From: JANNOG01 sp964516515 | Lineage (GTDB): Bacteria > Actinomycetota > Actinomycetes > Actinomycetales > JBBAYJ01 | Direction of reading: 5' to 3' | Assembly (NCBI GenBank): GCA_964516515.1 | Contig: CAZEYA010000032.1 | Coordinates: 1 to 28,747 of the forward strand | Length of the DNA stretch: 28,747 bases | In this document: positions 8,695-16,126 of the stretch, in pieces | Layout of the letters: each line of letters begins with the position of its first letter | How positions within the stretch are numbered: the stretch's first letter is position 1 | The notes under the pieces: generated by a model | The model's input: the letters and a program-made list of their open reading frames with translations, nothing else | What the model was told of the DNA's origin: nothing | Databases searched by the model: none | Position numbers and translations under genes: made by a program

Positions 8695-9399
8695 TCAGAT
8701 CTGGGTACCCACGAGGCGGCCCACCCAGTACGTGACGAGCATGCTGACCAGGCCGAGCCCGACGTTGCGCAGCACCGCACGGCCGACATTGGCGCCACCG
8801 AGGCGGGCGCTGATCCAGCCGGTCAGGGTCAACGCGAGCACGACCGCCGCCACGCACGACGTGACCCGCGACCCGGAGACCGGCAGCAGGATCGCCACCA
8901 GCGGCAGCGAAGCTCCGAGGACGAAGGCGACGAACGAGGCGAGGGCCGCCTGCCACGGGCTGGTCAGGGATTCGGGGTCGATGCCCAGCTCGGCCTCGGC
9001 GTGAGCTCCGAGAGCGTCGTGGGCAGTCAGCTGGCGGGCAACTTCGTGTGCGACGTCCGGGCTGATCCCCTTGCGCTCGTAGATGCCCGCCAGTTCCGTC
9101 AGCTCCACCTCCGGCATCGTGTCAAGCTCCCACCGCTCCTTGTCCAGGGTGGCCCGCTCGGTGTCGCGCTGCGTGCTGACTGAGACGTACTCGCCACCGG
9201 CCATCGAGAAGGCGCCCGCCACGAGCCCGGCGATACCCGCCACCGCGATGGCGGTGCGGTCGGTCGTCGCCCCAGCGACCCCGACCACCAGGCCCGCGAC
9301 CGAGACGATCCCGTCGTTGGCACCCAGCACGCCCGCGCGCAGCAAGTTGAGCCGACTCCCGAGGTTTGCGACGAAGTCTTCGCCCGCGTGAGCAGTCAT
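8695..9399 (-). CDS. VIT1/CCC1-family iron/manganese transporter
   Basis: A 234-aa integral membrane protein of the vacuolar iron transporter (CCC1) family, which moves Fe2+ or Mn2+ across membranes. The first helix motif AGVLGANDGIVSVAGLVVG is at residues 22-40, and GAFSMAGGEYVSVSTQRDTE at 62-81 leads into the cytosolic loop. That loop is acidic, with repeated Glu residues (about 79-145: ERATLDKERWELD, EVELTELAG, HAEAELG) that in the family bind metal. Three more hydrophobic helices follow (about 150-172, 178-198, 208-230). There is no Shine-Dalgarno. Instead TAACCT sits at -12 to -7 of the ATG, as for a leaderless transcript. In bacteria the likely role is metal efflux or homeostasis; which metal cannot be told. 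Confidence 0.88.
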   Translation of the reverse strand: MTAHAGEDFVANLGSRLNLLRAGVLGANDGIVSVAGLVVGVAGATTDRTAIAVAGIAGLVAGAFSMAGGEYVSVSTQRDTERATLDKERWELDTMPEVELTELAGIYERKGISPDVAHEVARQLTAHDALGAHAEAELGIDPESLTSPWQAALASFVAFVLGASLPLVAILLPVSGSRVTSCVAAVVLALTLTGWISARLGGANVGRAVLRNVGLGLVSMLVTYWVGRLVGTQI

Positions 9400-9412
9400 G
9401 CCAGAAGGTTAG
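9400..9412 (-). promoter_or_regulatory. Candidate leaderless promoter -10 element for the VIT gene
   Basis: TAACCT lies exactly at -12 to -7 relative to the ATG, matching the actinobacterial TANNNT consensus. No ribosome binding site is present. The same hexamer at the same distance precedes the fasR-like gene at 22769. No convincing -35 box is visible. Confidence 0.4.
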
Positions 9413-9452
9413 TGACCCGGACCGCTGGGCAGGTGCCGGCGGTCCGGGGGGC

Positions 9453-9785
9453 CTACGGGGGTGCCTGGGCGATCAGCACCGGAACACCGGCCTCTCGCTC
9501 GATCCGGGCCCGCGCGGTCGCCTGCGCCGGTGCCTCATCGGCCAGGTGGTCGAGGCTCGGCACGACGATGCCCACCACCTCGTGGAAGCTGATCGCCTCG
9601 ATGAGAGATGCCAGCGCGGGTCGCCGCCCACCGCTGTCAGCCTCGACGAACACCTGAGCGAGCACCATGCCCTGGCGGTCGGTGAAGTGCCGCAGGGCCG
9701 CCCTGGCCTCGTTCGGTCCGGGAGCAGGAAGCAGCCGCACGTAGCCGAAGACGACCGGGTCGGGTCTGCGTGCTGGGATGTCCAT
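9453..9785 (-). CDS. Resolvase-fold protein lacking the catalytic serine
   Basis: A 110-aa protein resembling the N-terminal catalytic domain of small serine recombinases. The pattern is VFGYVRLLP (residues 12-20), then an alpha/beta domain with FVEADSGGRRPALASLIEAI (about 46-65), then VVGIVVPSLDHLADE (about 69-83). Active resolvases have GYxRVS with the nucleophilic Ser directly after the first strand; here that position is Leu/Pro. There is also no C-terminal DNA-binding domain. The protein is therefore unlikely to recombine DNA. Similar stand-alone domains occur in actinobacteria with no known role. It is preceded by 107 bp of intergenic sequence and lies downstream of the GH1 gene on the same strand. 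Confidence 0.65.
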   Translation of the reverse strand: MDIPARRPDPVVFGYVRLLPAPGPNEARAALRHFTDRQGMVLAQVFVEADSGGRRPALASLIEAISFHEVVGIVVPSLDHLADEAPAQATARARIEREAGVPVLIAQAPP

Positions 9786-9892
9786 GGCCCATGTGTAGTG
9801 CGGCGCCGGTCACCCGAGCCAGGTCCGCCCGGCCGGCCTGTTGACCCGCGGTTGCTGCGAGCCCTGTGGACAGCGTGGCGGTCAACGCGGGG

Positions 9893-11299
9893 TCAGGGTC
9901 GGGCTGCGGCGAGCAACTGCTGATACCAGCGGGCGCTGTCCTTCCAGGACCGCTCGCCCGTCGCGTAGTCCACCCGGACGATGCCGAACCGCTTGGAGTA
10001 CCCGAAGGACCACTCGAAGTTGTCCAGCAGCGACCAGACGAAATAGCCGCGCACGTCTGCGCCCGCATCCCGGGCATCGGCCACGGCCGCGATGTGGGTG
10101 TCGAGATAGGCGATCCGGTCGTCATCGCGCAGCGGACCCGCCGGGCGGGTGTCGTCCGGGTAGGCCGCGCCGTTCTCGGTCACCAGCATCGGTAGGCGGG
10201 GGTAGTCGTTGGACAGCCTCAGCAGGAGGTCCCGCAGCCCGGTCGGGTCCACCGGCCAGCCCATGTCGGTGACCGGGTGCGGTTGCGGCGGGAATTCCAC
10301 GTCCTCGCAACCCACCCAGGGCGAGGCGCCGGAGCCGTCGTGCCCGTCGGCGGTCAGGCGGGCGGCCGTGCCGTCCCAATGACGCACCACGGTCGGGGCG
10401 TAGTAGTTGACACCCAGCACGTCGACGCCCCCGGCGTGGGCGGTGGTCACGTCACCGTCGCGGACGAATCCCCAGTCGGTGATCCCCGCCGTGGTCCGGA
10501 ACAGGTCGTCCGGATAGGAGCCCGACAGGGCCGGGCCGAGGAACACCCGATTGGCGACGGCGTCCACGCGCCGGGCCGCGTCGAGGTCGGGCTCGGCGTC
10601 GGTGGCCGGTCGGATGTGGTGGACGTTGAGGGTCAGCGCGACCGTGGCGCCGGGGACCGTGTCCCGGATGACCCGCGTCGCCAGGCCGTGCCCGAGGTTG
10701 AGGTGATGAGCGGCCGCCAAGGCGGCGGCCGGCTCTCGCCGGCCGGGGGCGTGCACCCCCGCGGCGTACCCCAGATAGGCGACGCACCATGGCTCGTTGA
10801 ATGTCGTCCACGTCGCGACCCGGTCACCTAGCGATCCCGCGACGATGCCCGCGTACTCGGCGAAGCGTTCGGCGGTCTCCCGGGCCGGCCACCCGCCCGC
10901 GTCCTCGATCTCCTGAGGCAGGTCCCAGTGGTAAAGCGTGGCGACCGGAGCGATGCCGGCATCGAGCAAGGCGTCGACCAGCCGGGCATAGAAGTCGAGC
11001 CCGGCGGGGTTGGTGCCCTTGCCTCCCGGCTGAATTCGCGGCCACGCCACGGAGAATCGGTAGGCCCGCAGCCCGAGCTGCGCCATCAGCGCGACATCCT
11101 CGGCCCACCGGTGGTAGTGATCGGTGGCCACCTCACCGGTGTCACCGTTGAGCACTGCTCCCGGGGTCGTGCTGAAGGTGTCCCAGATCGATCGGCCCCG
11201 GCCGTCCGTGGTCGCGGCCCCCTCGATCTGGTAGGAGGCGGTGGCAGCCCCCCACACGAAGTCGGACGGGAAGCGGTGGGCTAGATCGGCGGCCGTCAT
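9893..11299 (-). CDS. GH1 family beta-glucosidase
   Basis: A 468-aa cytosolic glycoside hydrolase family 1 enzyme that cleaves terminal beta-linked glucose or galactose from oligosaccharides. It starts with FPSDFVWGAATASYQIEG, the canonical N-terminal motif. YRFSVAWPRI is at about 80-89. The acid/base glutamate is Glu169 in TFNEPW and the nucleophile is Glu375 in LVTENGAAY. The C-terminal YFVWSLLDNFEWSFGYSKRFG motif is intact. Length and motifs match a complete enzyme without signal peptide. The start is ATG 11299; a TTG at 11308 would add 3 residues. Ribosome binding is weak (AGGG about 11 bases upstream). Three palindromic repeats with 42-bp period lie directly upstream and may be operators. 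No sugar transporter is visible next to it. Confidence 0.95.
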   Translation of the reverse strand: MTAADLAHRFPSDFVWGAATASYQIEGAATTDGRGRSIWDTFSTTPGAVLNGDTGEVATDHYHRWAEDVALMAQLGLRAYRFSVAWPRIQPGGKGTNPAGLDFYARLVDALLDAGIAPVATLYHWDLPQEIEDAGGWPARETAERFAEYAGIVAGSLGDRVATWTTFNEPWCVAYLGYAAGVHAPGRREPAAALAAAHHLNLGHGLATRVIRDTVPGATVALTLNVHHIRPATDAEPDLDAARRVDAVANRVFLGPALSGSYPDDLFRTTAGITDWGFVRDGDVTTAHAGGVDVLGVNYYAPTVVRHWDGTAARLTADGHDGSGASPWVGCEDVEFPPQPHPVTDMGWPVDPTGLRDLLLRLSNDYPRLPMLVTENGAAYPDDTRPAGPLRDDDRIAYLDTHIAAVADARDAGADVRGYFVWSLLDNFEWSFGYSKRFGIVRVDYATGERSWKDSARWYQQLLAAARP

Positions 11300-11348
11300 G
11301 GCACACAACCCTGTCAGGCCTGCTCACCCGTCTCGGTATCAACCCCCC

Positions 11349-11452
11349 GCCGTTTGTCGACAAAGGCCCGCGCCCAGGACCTCTGGAGGCGCCGTTTGTC
11401 GACTAATGGCCGCTTGGGGGACTCGCGTGGGCGCCGTTTGTCGAGAAATGGC
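11349..11452. repeat. Three palindromic repeats at exact 42-bp period
   Basis: Copies are at 11349-11367, 11391-11410 and 11433-11452. All share CGCCGTTTGTCGA followed by two variable bases, AA and then GGC. Copy 1 contains the perfect palindrome TTTGTCGACAAA. Copies 2 and 3 are near-palindromes (GACTAATGGC and GAGAAATGGC right arms). The start-to-start distance is 42 bp both times, i.e. four helical turns, while the 22-bp spacers differ. The array lies 50-155 bp upstream of the GH1 start and just after the end of the DMT transporter gene. Confidence 0.85.
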
Positions 11453-11469
11453 GGGTCGGGGGGGCGTCG

Positions 11470-12471
11470 TCAACTGGCGGCGCGGTCCGGTCTGCCGGGA
11501 CGGCCCAGTCCGGCCCGGGACAGCAGCGCAAGCACCACTCCGGCCATGACCAGCGCGAAACCGGCGACCTGGACCAGTCGCAACGATTCTCCGAACCACC
11601 ACCACGCGACGAGTGCGGCACCGACGACCTCGCCGGTGGCGATCACGGTGACGACCGTGGCCGGTAGGTATCGCAGCGCCGCGGTGGCCGCGGCGAACGG
11701 CGCCAACGTGCCGAACAGGATCACCGTCAGCAGCAACCACCCGGTCGCGACCTCGCCACCGCCGAGCGCCGGGGGCAGGTCCGTCCGGGAGCCCACGGCG
11801 CGCACGGCCTGGAGCAACGAGGGCGATGCCAGCACGAGGGTGGCGACGGCCGCGATCGCGAAACCCCAGAACGTGGTGCTCAACGGGTCGCGGTCGCGAA
11901 CCAGGCGCTCCCCGAGCAAGAAGTAGGTGGCGAACGCCAACGCGGCGACCAGCGCGGCGATCACGCCGACCGGGTCCAGCCGATCGCCGGCCTCGACCCT
12001 GGTCGCCAGGACGAGGCCCAGCATGGTCAGGGCCAGAGCCGGCCACACCAGGCGCGAGACCTGTTGCCGCAGGGCGAACCTGGCGACCAGGGCGACGATG
12101 AGCGGCGCGGTGTACTCCAGCAGCAGGGCCAGCCCGATGGGCAACCGGTCGATGGCCACGAAATAGGCCAGCTGCACCAGCGCCACGCCGCCGGCGCCGT
12201 ACGCCACGATCGCCGGCCACTGCCGCCGCGGCACCGCCAGTGTCGCCACCCGGCCGCTGAGCAGCAGCGCCGCACCGAGGATGACGGCCGTGCCGACGAG
12301 GCGGACCGCCGTCAGCGCCACCGGTGACACGCCCCCGTCGAGGACCACGGCGGACGTTCCGGCGTTGAGCGAGAACAGCGCGACCCCGGTGATGACGAAG
12401 GCGTACCCCGGTGCCGTGGCCACAGGCGCAGTGTGCGGCGGTGATTGGGGCGGGCTCACTCGGCCCATCAT
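11470..12471 (-). CDS. DMT superfamily (EamA) transporter
   Basis: A 333-aa membrane protein with about ten hydrophobic helices in two EamA repeats, typical for drug/metabolite or amino-acid exporters such as RhaT/YdcZ-like permeases. The first repeat begins GYAFVITGVALFSLNAGTSA and contains PIGLALLLEYTAPLIVAL, the signature helix near its end. The second begins near PVGVIAALVAALAFATYFLLGE and ends with LPATVVTVIATGEVVGAALVAWWWFGE. The start is uncertain between GTG 12474, ATG 12471 and ATG 12468; all lie 4-10 bp after the stop of the upstream TSUP gene, so the two are probably one transcript. The substrate cannot be inferred. The short tail is rich in Arg and Gly. Confidence 0.88.
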   Translation of the reverse strand: MMGRVSPPQSPPHTAPVATAPGYAFVITGVALFSLNAGTSAVVLDGGVSPVALTAVRLVGTAVILGAALLLSGRVATLAVPRRQWPAIVAYGAGGVALVQLAYFVAIDRLPIGLALLLEYTAPLIVALVARFALRQQVSRLVWPALALTMLGLVLATRVEAGDRLDPVGVIAALVAALAFATYFLLGERLVRDRDPLSTTFWGFAIAAVATLVLASPSLLQAVRAVGSRTDLPPALGGGEVATGWLLLTVILFGTLAPFAAATAALRYLPATVVTVIATGEVVGAALVAWWWFGESLRLVQVAGFALVMAGVVLALLSRAGLGRPGRPDRAAS

Positions 12472-12478
12472 CACCGGG

Positions 12479-13246
12479 TCACCACGCGATGACGGCCTCG
12501 GCCACGGTGACGCCCGCCATTGCCAGCAGCAGCAGCCCGAAGCCGCGACGCAACCCGGCCGCCGGCACCCGGCGCGATGCCAGGGCCCCCAGGCCCGCTC
12601 CCACCGCCGCGCCACCGGCGATCAGCACGAGGAGCGACCACGGGATGTCACCGGGCACGAGTAACGCCCGGGCCGCCAGGGCCACGACAGCGTTGAGCAC
12701 CAGCACCAGCAGGCTGGTGGCGACGGCTGCAGCCACCGGGAAGCCCAGGACCAGCACCAGGCCGGGCACCACCAGGAAACCGCCGCCCACCCCGAGCAGC
12801 CCCGTGACGAATCCTGTCACGGTGGCGAAGGCGACGACGGCGAGCCGACGGTGGCCCGTGAGGCCGGGCGACGTGTCCTGGTCAGCGCCCCAGATCATTC
12901 GTGACGCCCCCACGACCAGCAGCGCAGCGAAGCCCACCAGCAGCACCGGCCCGGCCACGACGGTGGCCAGCAGCGAGCCTGCCGCGTTGGCCGCCACCCC
13001 TACGGCGCTGATCACCAAGCCGGTCCGCCACCTCACCGTGCCGGTCCGGGCGTGCACCGCGAGCGCCACGACCGACGCGGCTGCCACCACGGCCAGCGAC
13101 ACCGTGGTCGCCGCCACCGGTGTCACACCGAAGCCACTGACCAGCAGTGGCAGGGTCAGCACGGCGCCACCGCCACCGAGCAGCCCGACCACGAAACCGA
13201 CGACGATGCCGGCGGCAGCCTCGAGCACTGGCATCACGCCATGCAC
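12479..13246 (-). CDS. TSUP (TauE/SafE) family permease
   Basis: A 255-aa membrane protein with about eight hydrophobic segments arranged as two repeats. Each repeat carries the family glycine motif: VGFVVGLLGGGGAVLTLPLLV near residue 15 and VTGFVTGLLGVGGGFLVVPGLVLV near residue 138. TSUP members export sulfite, sulfoacetate or related anions, or provide sulfur uptake; no neighbouring sulfur gene decides this. GTG 13246 and ATG 13234 are both possible starts and neither has a strong ribosome binding site. The DMT gene follows within a few bases on the same strand. Confidence 0.88.
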   Translation of the reverse strand: MHGVMPVLEAAAGIVVGFVVGLLGGGGAVLTLPLLVSGFGVTPVAATTVSLAVVAAASVVALAVHARTGTVRWRTGLVISAVGVAANAAGSLLATVVAGPVLLVGFAALLVVGASRMIWGADQDTSPGLTGHRRLAVVAFATVTGFVTGLLGVGGGFLVVPGLVLVLGFPVAAAVATSLLVLVLNAVVALAARALLVPGDIPWSLLVLIAGGAAVGAGLGALASRRVPAAGLRRGFGLLLLAMAGVTVAEAVIAW

Positions 13247-13440
13247 GATCGCACCAGTGTGCTTGGGCCGCCGACTTGTGCCTGTATCCCGCCCTGAGCC
13301 GACCCAGGACAGTGGCTTTGGCGGCTCGCACTCGATCGGTTACCGTTGGCGCACGCCGGACCGCGGAAGCCCCGGGCTCCATACCTAGCCGCTTCGAGCG
13401 GCCCCGCGCCGTGAGGCGCTCCCGGTCCGGCGCACAGCCT
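13247..13440. other. Intergenic region, no gene seen
   Basis: This 194-bp stretch lies between the TSUP gene and the end of the unknown gene at 13441 (both minus strand). It contains GC-rich short inverted stretches (around 13385-13440) but no open frame, tRNA or clear promoter that I can support. It presumably holds the promoter of the TSUP-DMT pair and the terminator of the upstream pair. Confidence 0.4.
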
Positions 13441-14112
13441 TCAGGCGAGGTCTCCCAAGCGCCACCGCCGGGCGGCGGATTCCAGTTGCTGAGCGGTGGT
13501 GATCAGCGCCGCCGCCGATCGCGTCAGGTCTCTGCCGCGGTCGCCGTTCGTCCCGGTCGGGACCGTCACCGGCACTCTCGCCGGCGTGGCGTCCTCGTCG
13601 TCGGCGCGGAAGGACCGGCCGACGGCGACCACCCGGGCGAAGGCCGCTGCCCGCTCCAGTGTGGCGTCGAAGTTGACGCCGCCCACTCCGCACAGCACGG
13701 CGTCGACGAGGCCCAGCACCTCCTGCGGACCGGGCGGGTCGCCCACCCCTGCCACCACCTCCGAGACCGGCACGTGGTTGCGTCCGGTGTCGAAGTCACG
13801 TGCCGCCTGGACGGGGTCGCGGCGCACACCGGCCCGCAGCGCGACGAGACGCCACAGGGCTCCCGGCAGCGAGACCGGCGCGGCCACCGACCACAGCCGC
13901 GCCGCGGCGTCGAGGCCGTCGTCGGTGTCCATCGCCGCGCTCATCCGGGCCGTCGCGTCGGTGTCTGCGCTGCCGGCCAAATGGTTGACGACCGCAGCGG
14001 CCGTCGCGTGTGCGGCCTCCAGCCGGGCTGCCGGGTCGTCGTGGGCATGGCTGCCGTCAGCCGCGTTCAGGGCGGTGGCGGCCAGCGGTGCCGGGCGCCT
14101 CGGCACGGTCAT
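13441..14112 (-). CDS. Unknown protein coupled to membrane hydrolase
   Basis: A 223-aa protein that I do not recognise. It is mostly helical by composition, with an Ala-rich N-terminal half (MTVPRRPAPLAATALNAADG; AAHATAAAVVNHLAG near 35-50). A middle segment contains VSEVVAGVGDPPGPQEVLGL and VGGVNFDATLERAAAFARVV, and the tail TRSAAALITTAQQLESAARR looks like an amphipathic helix. There is no signal peptide or membrane helix. The ATG at 14112 overlaps the stop of the upstream gene (ATGA), so translation is coupled and the two products probably act together. Third-position GC favours this frame over the long opposite-strand frames in the same region. It could be a cytosolic partner of the membrane hydrolase; nothing more specific is supported. 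Confidence 0.7.
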   Translation of the reverse strand: MTVPRRPAPLAATALNAADGSHAHDDPAARLEAAHATAAAVVNHLAGSADTDATARMSAAMDTDDGLDAAARLWSVAAPVSLPGALWRLVALRAGVRRDPVQAARDFDTGRNHVPVSEVVAGVGDPPGPQEVLGLVDAVLCGVGGVNFDATLERAAAFARVVAVGRSFRADDEDATPARVPVTVPTGTNGDRGRDLTRSAAALITTAQQLESAARRWRLGDLA

Positions 14113-15410
14113 GGCGTGCCTGCCGCGGGAGAGGTCCGTCGCCGGTGACTGTGATGGTCCAGCTCGCGAGCGGCGCGTGCCACCAGGTCGGCGGCCTGGC
14201 CGAGCCGGGTGCGGCCGTCGTCGGTGATCGCCTCGCCCAGGTATCCGGTGCGCCCGACATGGGTCGCCCAGTCGTGGCGGTGCACGATCACGGTCCGGCG
14301 GCGGCGGGCCCGCGACCAGGCGCCCACCCCGAGCGCGGTCCATCGTGAGGAACAGAAGAGCACGGGCGCCATCTCAGCAGAGTCTCCCCACGAGACCGCG
14401 CTATGCACCCGGCGCACCGCCGAGAGGTCCGCGGCGCCATCGCAGAACGCTCCGATGCCCACCACGTCCAACGGTGCCCCCAGCGCGCGCGCCACGTCCG
14501 AGGCGCAGCGCAGTCCTGTCTGAGCCCCCGCCGACAGGCCGACGAAGACCACTGGGACGCCGCTGCCGGGCCGGTAGCCGGCGGCTGCCAAGTGCGCGAG
14601 GACAGCGGTCGTATGGTCGGCGGCGAGCCGGTCGCGGTAGCGCCGATCGAGCGCGACGACGGCCTCCCAGACGCCTCTGCCGATGAGCCACCTCGGGTCG
14701 CGGCGCATCAGTCGCCGCCACAGCGGCCCGGTCAGCGGTCGCCGCCACGCCGGCTGCTGCGTGACGTCGTTGGGCATCAAGGACATGACGACAGCCCAGC
14801 GCGGCAGCCGATGTGCCATGGCGGCGGCGAAGCGGCGCCCGGCCGGTGTAGTACGCGGGACCACCCTGCCTACGCCGTCGAAGTAGACGATGAAGCCGTC
14901 TTCGTGCCCCGGTGCCACATCGGCCGGGCGGACATTGAGCTGGGTCAGCGGCGGCGGCGGAGGGGGGCTCGCCGCCTGCCCGGCGTCCAGCACCGCAGCC
15001 AACGTGCGGTAGGTCAGCACGCGCAACCCCGCCAACACCGCGGCGCTGAGCGCGGTTCGCACCCAGGCACCCCCGCCGGCGCCGGCCAGCCGCCGGGAGG
15101 TACGCAGTTCGGCCAGCAGCGTCACCAGAGGCCCCAGCACCGGGAGGGCCCCGACCAGTCCGGCGCGCAGCGGCCGCAGCGCTCGAGCGGTGGCCCCGGT
15201 GCCGCGACCCGCCGCCTGCGCCACGGCCACGCCTGCCGTCGCACTGACCGCAGCCACGGCCAAGGTCGCGGGAACCAGCAGCAGTCTCGCGGTGGGCGCT
15301 GGCGAGCTGTAAGGCAGCCCCAGCCGCCGGGCCAACGCCTGCACCGGGACAGCCGCGACCGTATAGCAGGCGAGGGACCAGGTGCGATCCCATCCACGCC
15401 GTGTCGTCAT
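14109..15410 (-). CDS. Membrane-anchored alpha/beta hydrolase-like protein
   Basis: A 433-aa protein with three or four hydrophobic segments in the first 145 residues (about 12-28, 42-68, 84-101, 118-143), a proline run (149-154) and a cytosolic or extracytosolic domain. The domain has YFDGVGRVVP (176-185), then VPVVFVGLSAGAQTGL (285-300) with Ser293 in a GxSxG nucleophile elbow, and DVVGIGAF (315-322). Plausible acid and base are Asp343 and His379 or His384. It is therefore a serine hydrolase fold, perhaps an esterase or lipase acting at the membrane; the substrate is unknown. A strong GAGGAGG ribosome binding site precedes ATG 15410, which fixes the start. The stop overlaps the next gene. 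It is divergent from the DUF3145 gene across about 200 bp. Confidence 0.75.
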   Translation of the reverse strand: MTTRRGWDRTWSLACYTVAAVPVQALARRLGLPYSSPAPTARLLLVPATLAVAAVSATAGVAVAQAAGRGTGATARALRPLRAGLVGALPVLGPLVTLLAELRTSRRLAGAGGGAWVRTALSAAVLAGLRVLTYRTLAAVLDAGQAASPPPPPPLTQLNVRPADVAPGHEDGFIVYFDGVGRVVPRTTPAGRRFAAAMAHRLPRWAVVMSLMPNDVTQQPAWRRPLTGPLWRRLMRRDPRWLIGRGVWEAVVALDRRYRDRLAADHTTAVLAHLAAAGYRPGSGVPVVFVGLSAGAQTGLRCASDVARALGAPLDVVGIGAFCDGAADLSAVRRVHSAVSWGDSAEMAPVLFCSSRWTALGVGAWSRARRRRTVIVHRHDWATHVGRTGYLGEAITDDGRTRLGQAADLVARAARELDHHSHRRRTSPAAGTP

Positions 15411-15608
15411 CTCGCCTCCTCGCGTGTCGCCGATATCCGTCCGGTACCGATGTCGATGTCGCTGATGGTGCCAGTATCTCCTCGCAAACCCTGGCGGCAG
15501 GAGACGGATGGCCGCATACTCGTCTCGCAAGCAACAACTGGATCACGTCATGGTCGTTCCGAAGCACGAGGTCGTAGGGGAAGACGCACCTCGAGCTCAG
15601 GAGGACCG

Positions 15609-16106
15609 ATGGCCGTCTACACCCGCGGAGTGCTCTATGTGCATTCCGCACCTCGTGCTGTATGCCCGCACGTCGAGTGGGCAGCAGGTCGCATCATGGG
15701 CCACCAGGTCGATCTCCACTGGGTGACCCAGTCCGTCGCGCCCGGACTCTGGCGGGCTGAGTTCCCATGGAACGGTGAGCAGGGATCCGGTGCCCGGCTG
15801 GCCAGCGCGCTGCGCGGTTGGGCGCAGTTGCGCTACGAGGTGACGGAGGAGCCCAGCCGCGGCTGCGACGGCGGCCGGTGGAGTCATGTCCCCGACCTCG
15901 GGCTGCATCACGCGGTCATCGACGTGCACGGCAACGCCGTCATCGGCGAGGACCGGATCCGGGCCGCCTTGGACGCCGGGGACCCGCAGGAGATGCGTCG
16001 GCTGCTGTCGCTGGCGCTGGGGGAGTCCTGGGACGCCGAACTCGAACCCTTCCGGATGGCGCCCGAGGGCGGCGCGCCGGTCCGCTGGCTGCATCAAGTG
16101 GGATGA
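15609..16106 (+). CDS. DUF3145 family protein
   Basis: A 165-aa soluble protein of the actinobacteria-specific DUF3145 family. The N-terminal TRGVLYVHSAPRAVCPHVEW (residues 5-24) is the family hallmark. GLWRAEFPWNGEQGSGARLASALRGW follows (about 46-71), and the centre has YEVTEEPS and HHAVIDVHGNAVIGEDRIR. Function is not established. The gene is often found beside fatty acid synthesis genes in actinobacteria, as here next to accD, which suggests but does not show a link to lipid metabolism. A strong AGGAGG-like site precedes ATG 15609. The gene is convergent with accD, with a short hairpin in the 20 bp between the two stops. Confidence 0.88.
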   Translation: MAVYTRGVLYVHSAPRAVCPHVEWAAGRIMGHQVDLHWVTQSVAPGLWRAEFPWNGEQGSGARLASALRGWAQLRYEVTEEPSRGCDGGRWSHVPDLGLHHAVIDVHGNAVIGEDRIRAALDAGDPQEMRRLLSLALGESWDAELEPFRMAPEGGAPVRWLHQVG

Positions 16107-16110
16107 ACTC

Positions 16111-16125
16111 CCGGCGAGTCGCCGG
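16111..16125. terminator. Candidate bidirectional terminator hairpin
   Basis: CCGGCGAGTCGCCGG forms a perfect GC-rich inverted repeat (six-base-pair stem, three-base loop). It fills the 20 bp between the convergent stops of the DUF3145 gene and accD. There is no U tract on either side, which is common for actinobacterial hairpin terminators, so this is a position-and-shape call. Confidence 0.45.
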
Positions 16126-16126
16126 A

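Noticed and set aside
9786..9892. Inverted repeat GTTGACC/GGTCAAC as a terminator
   Set aside because: The arms are only 7 bp and separated by about 40 bases; too weak to support a hairpin call.
11349..11474. CRISPR array from the three repeats
   Set aside because: Only three imperfect 20-bp repeats with 22-bp spacers and no cas gene. Repeat and spacer are both shorter than in known arrays.
13147..14148. Long plus-strand open frames across 13147-14227
   Set aside because: Arg/Gly/Pro-rich translations with no recognisable motif. The minus-strand frames have coupled starts and stops and better codon bias.
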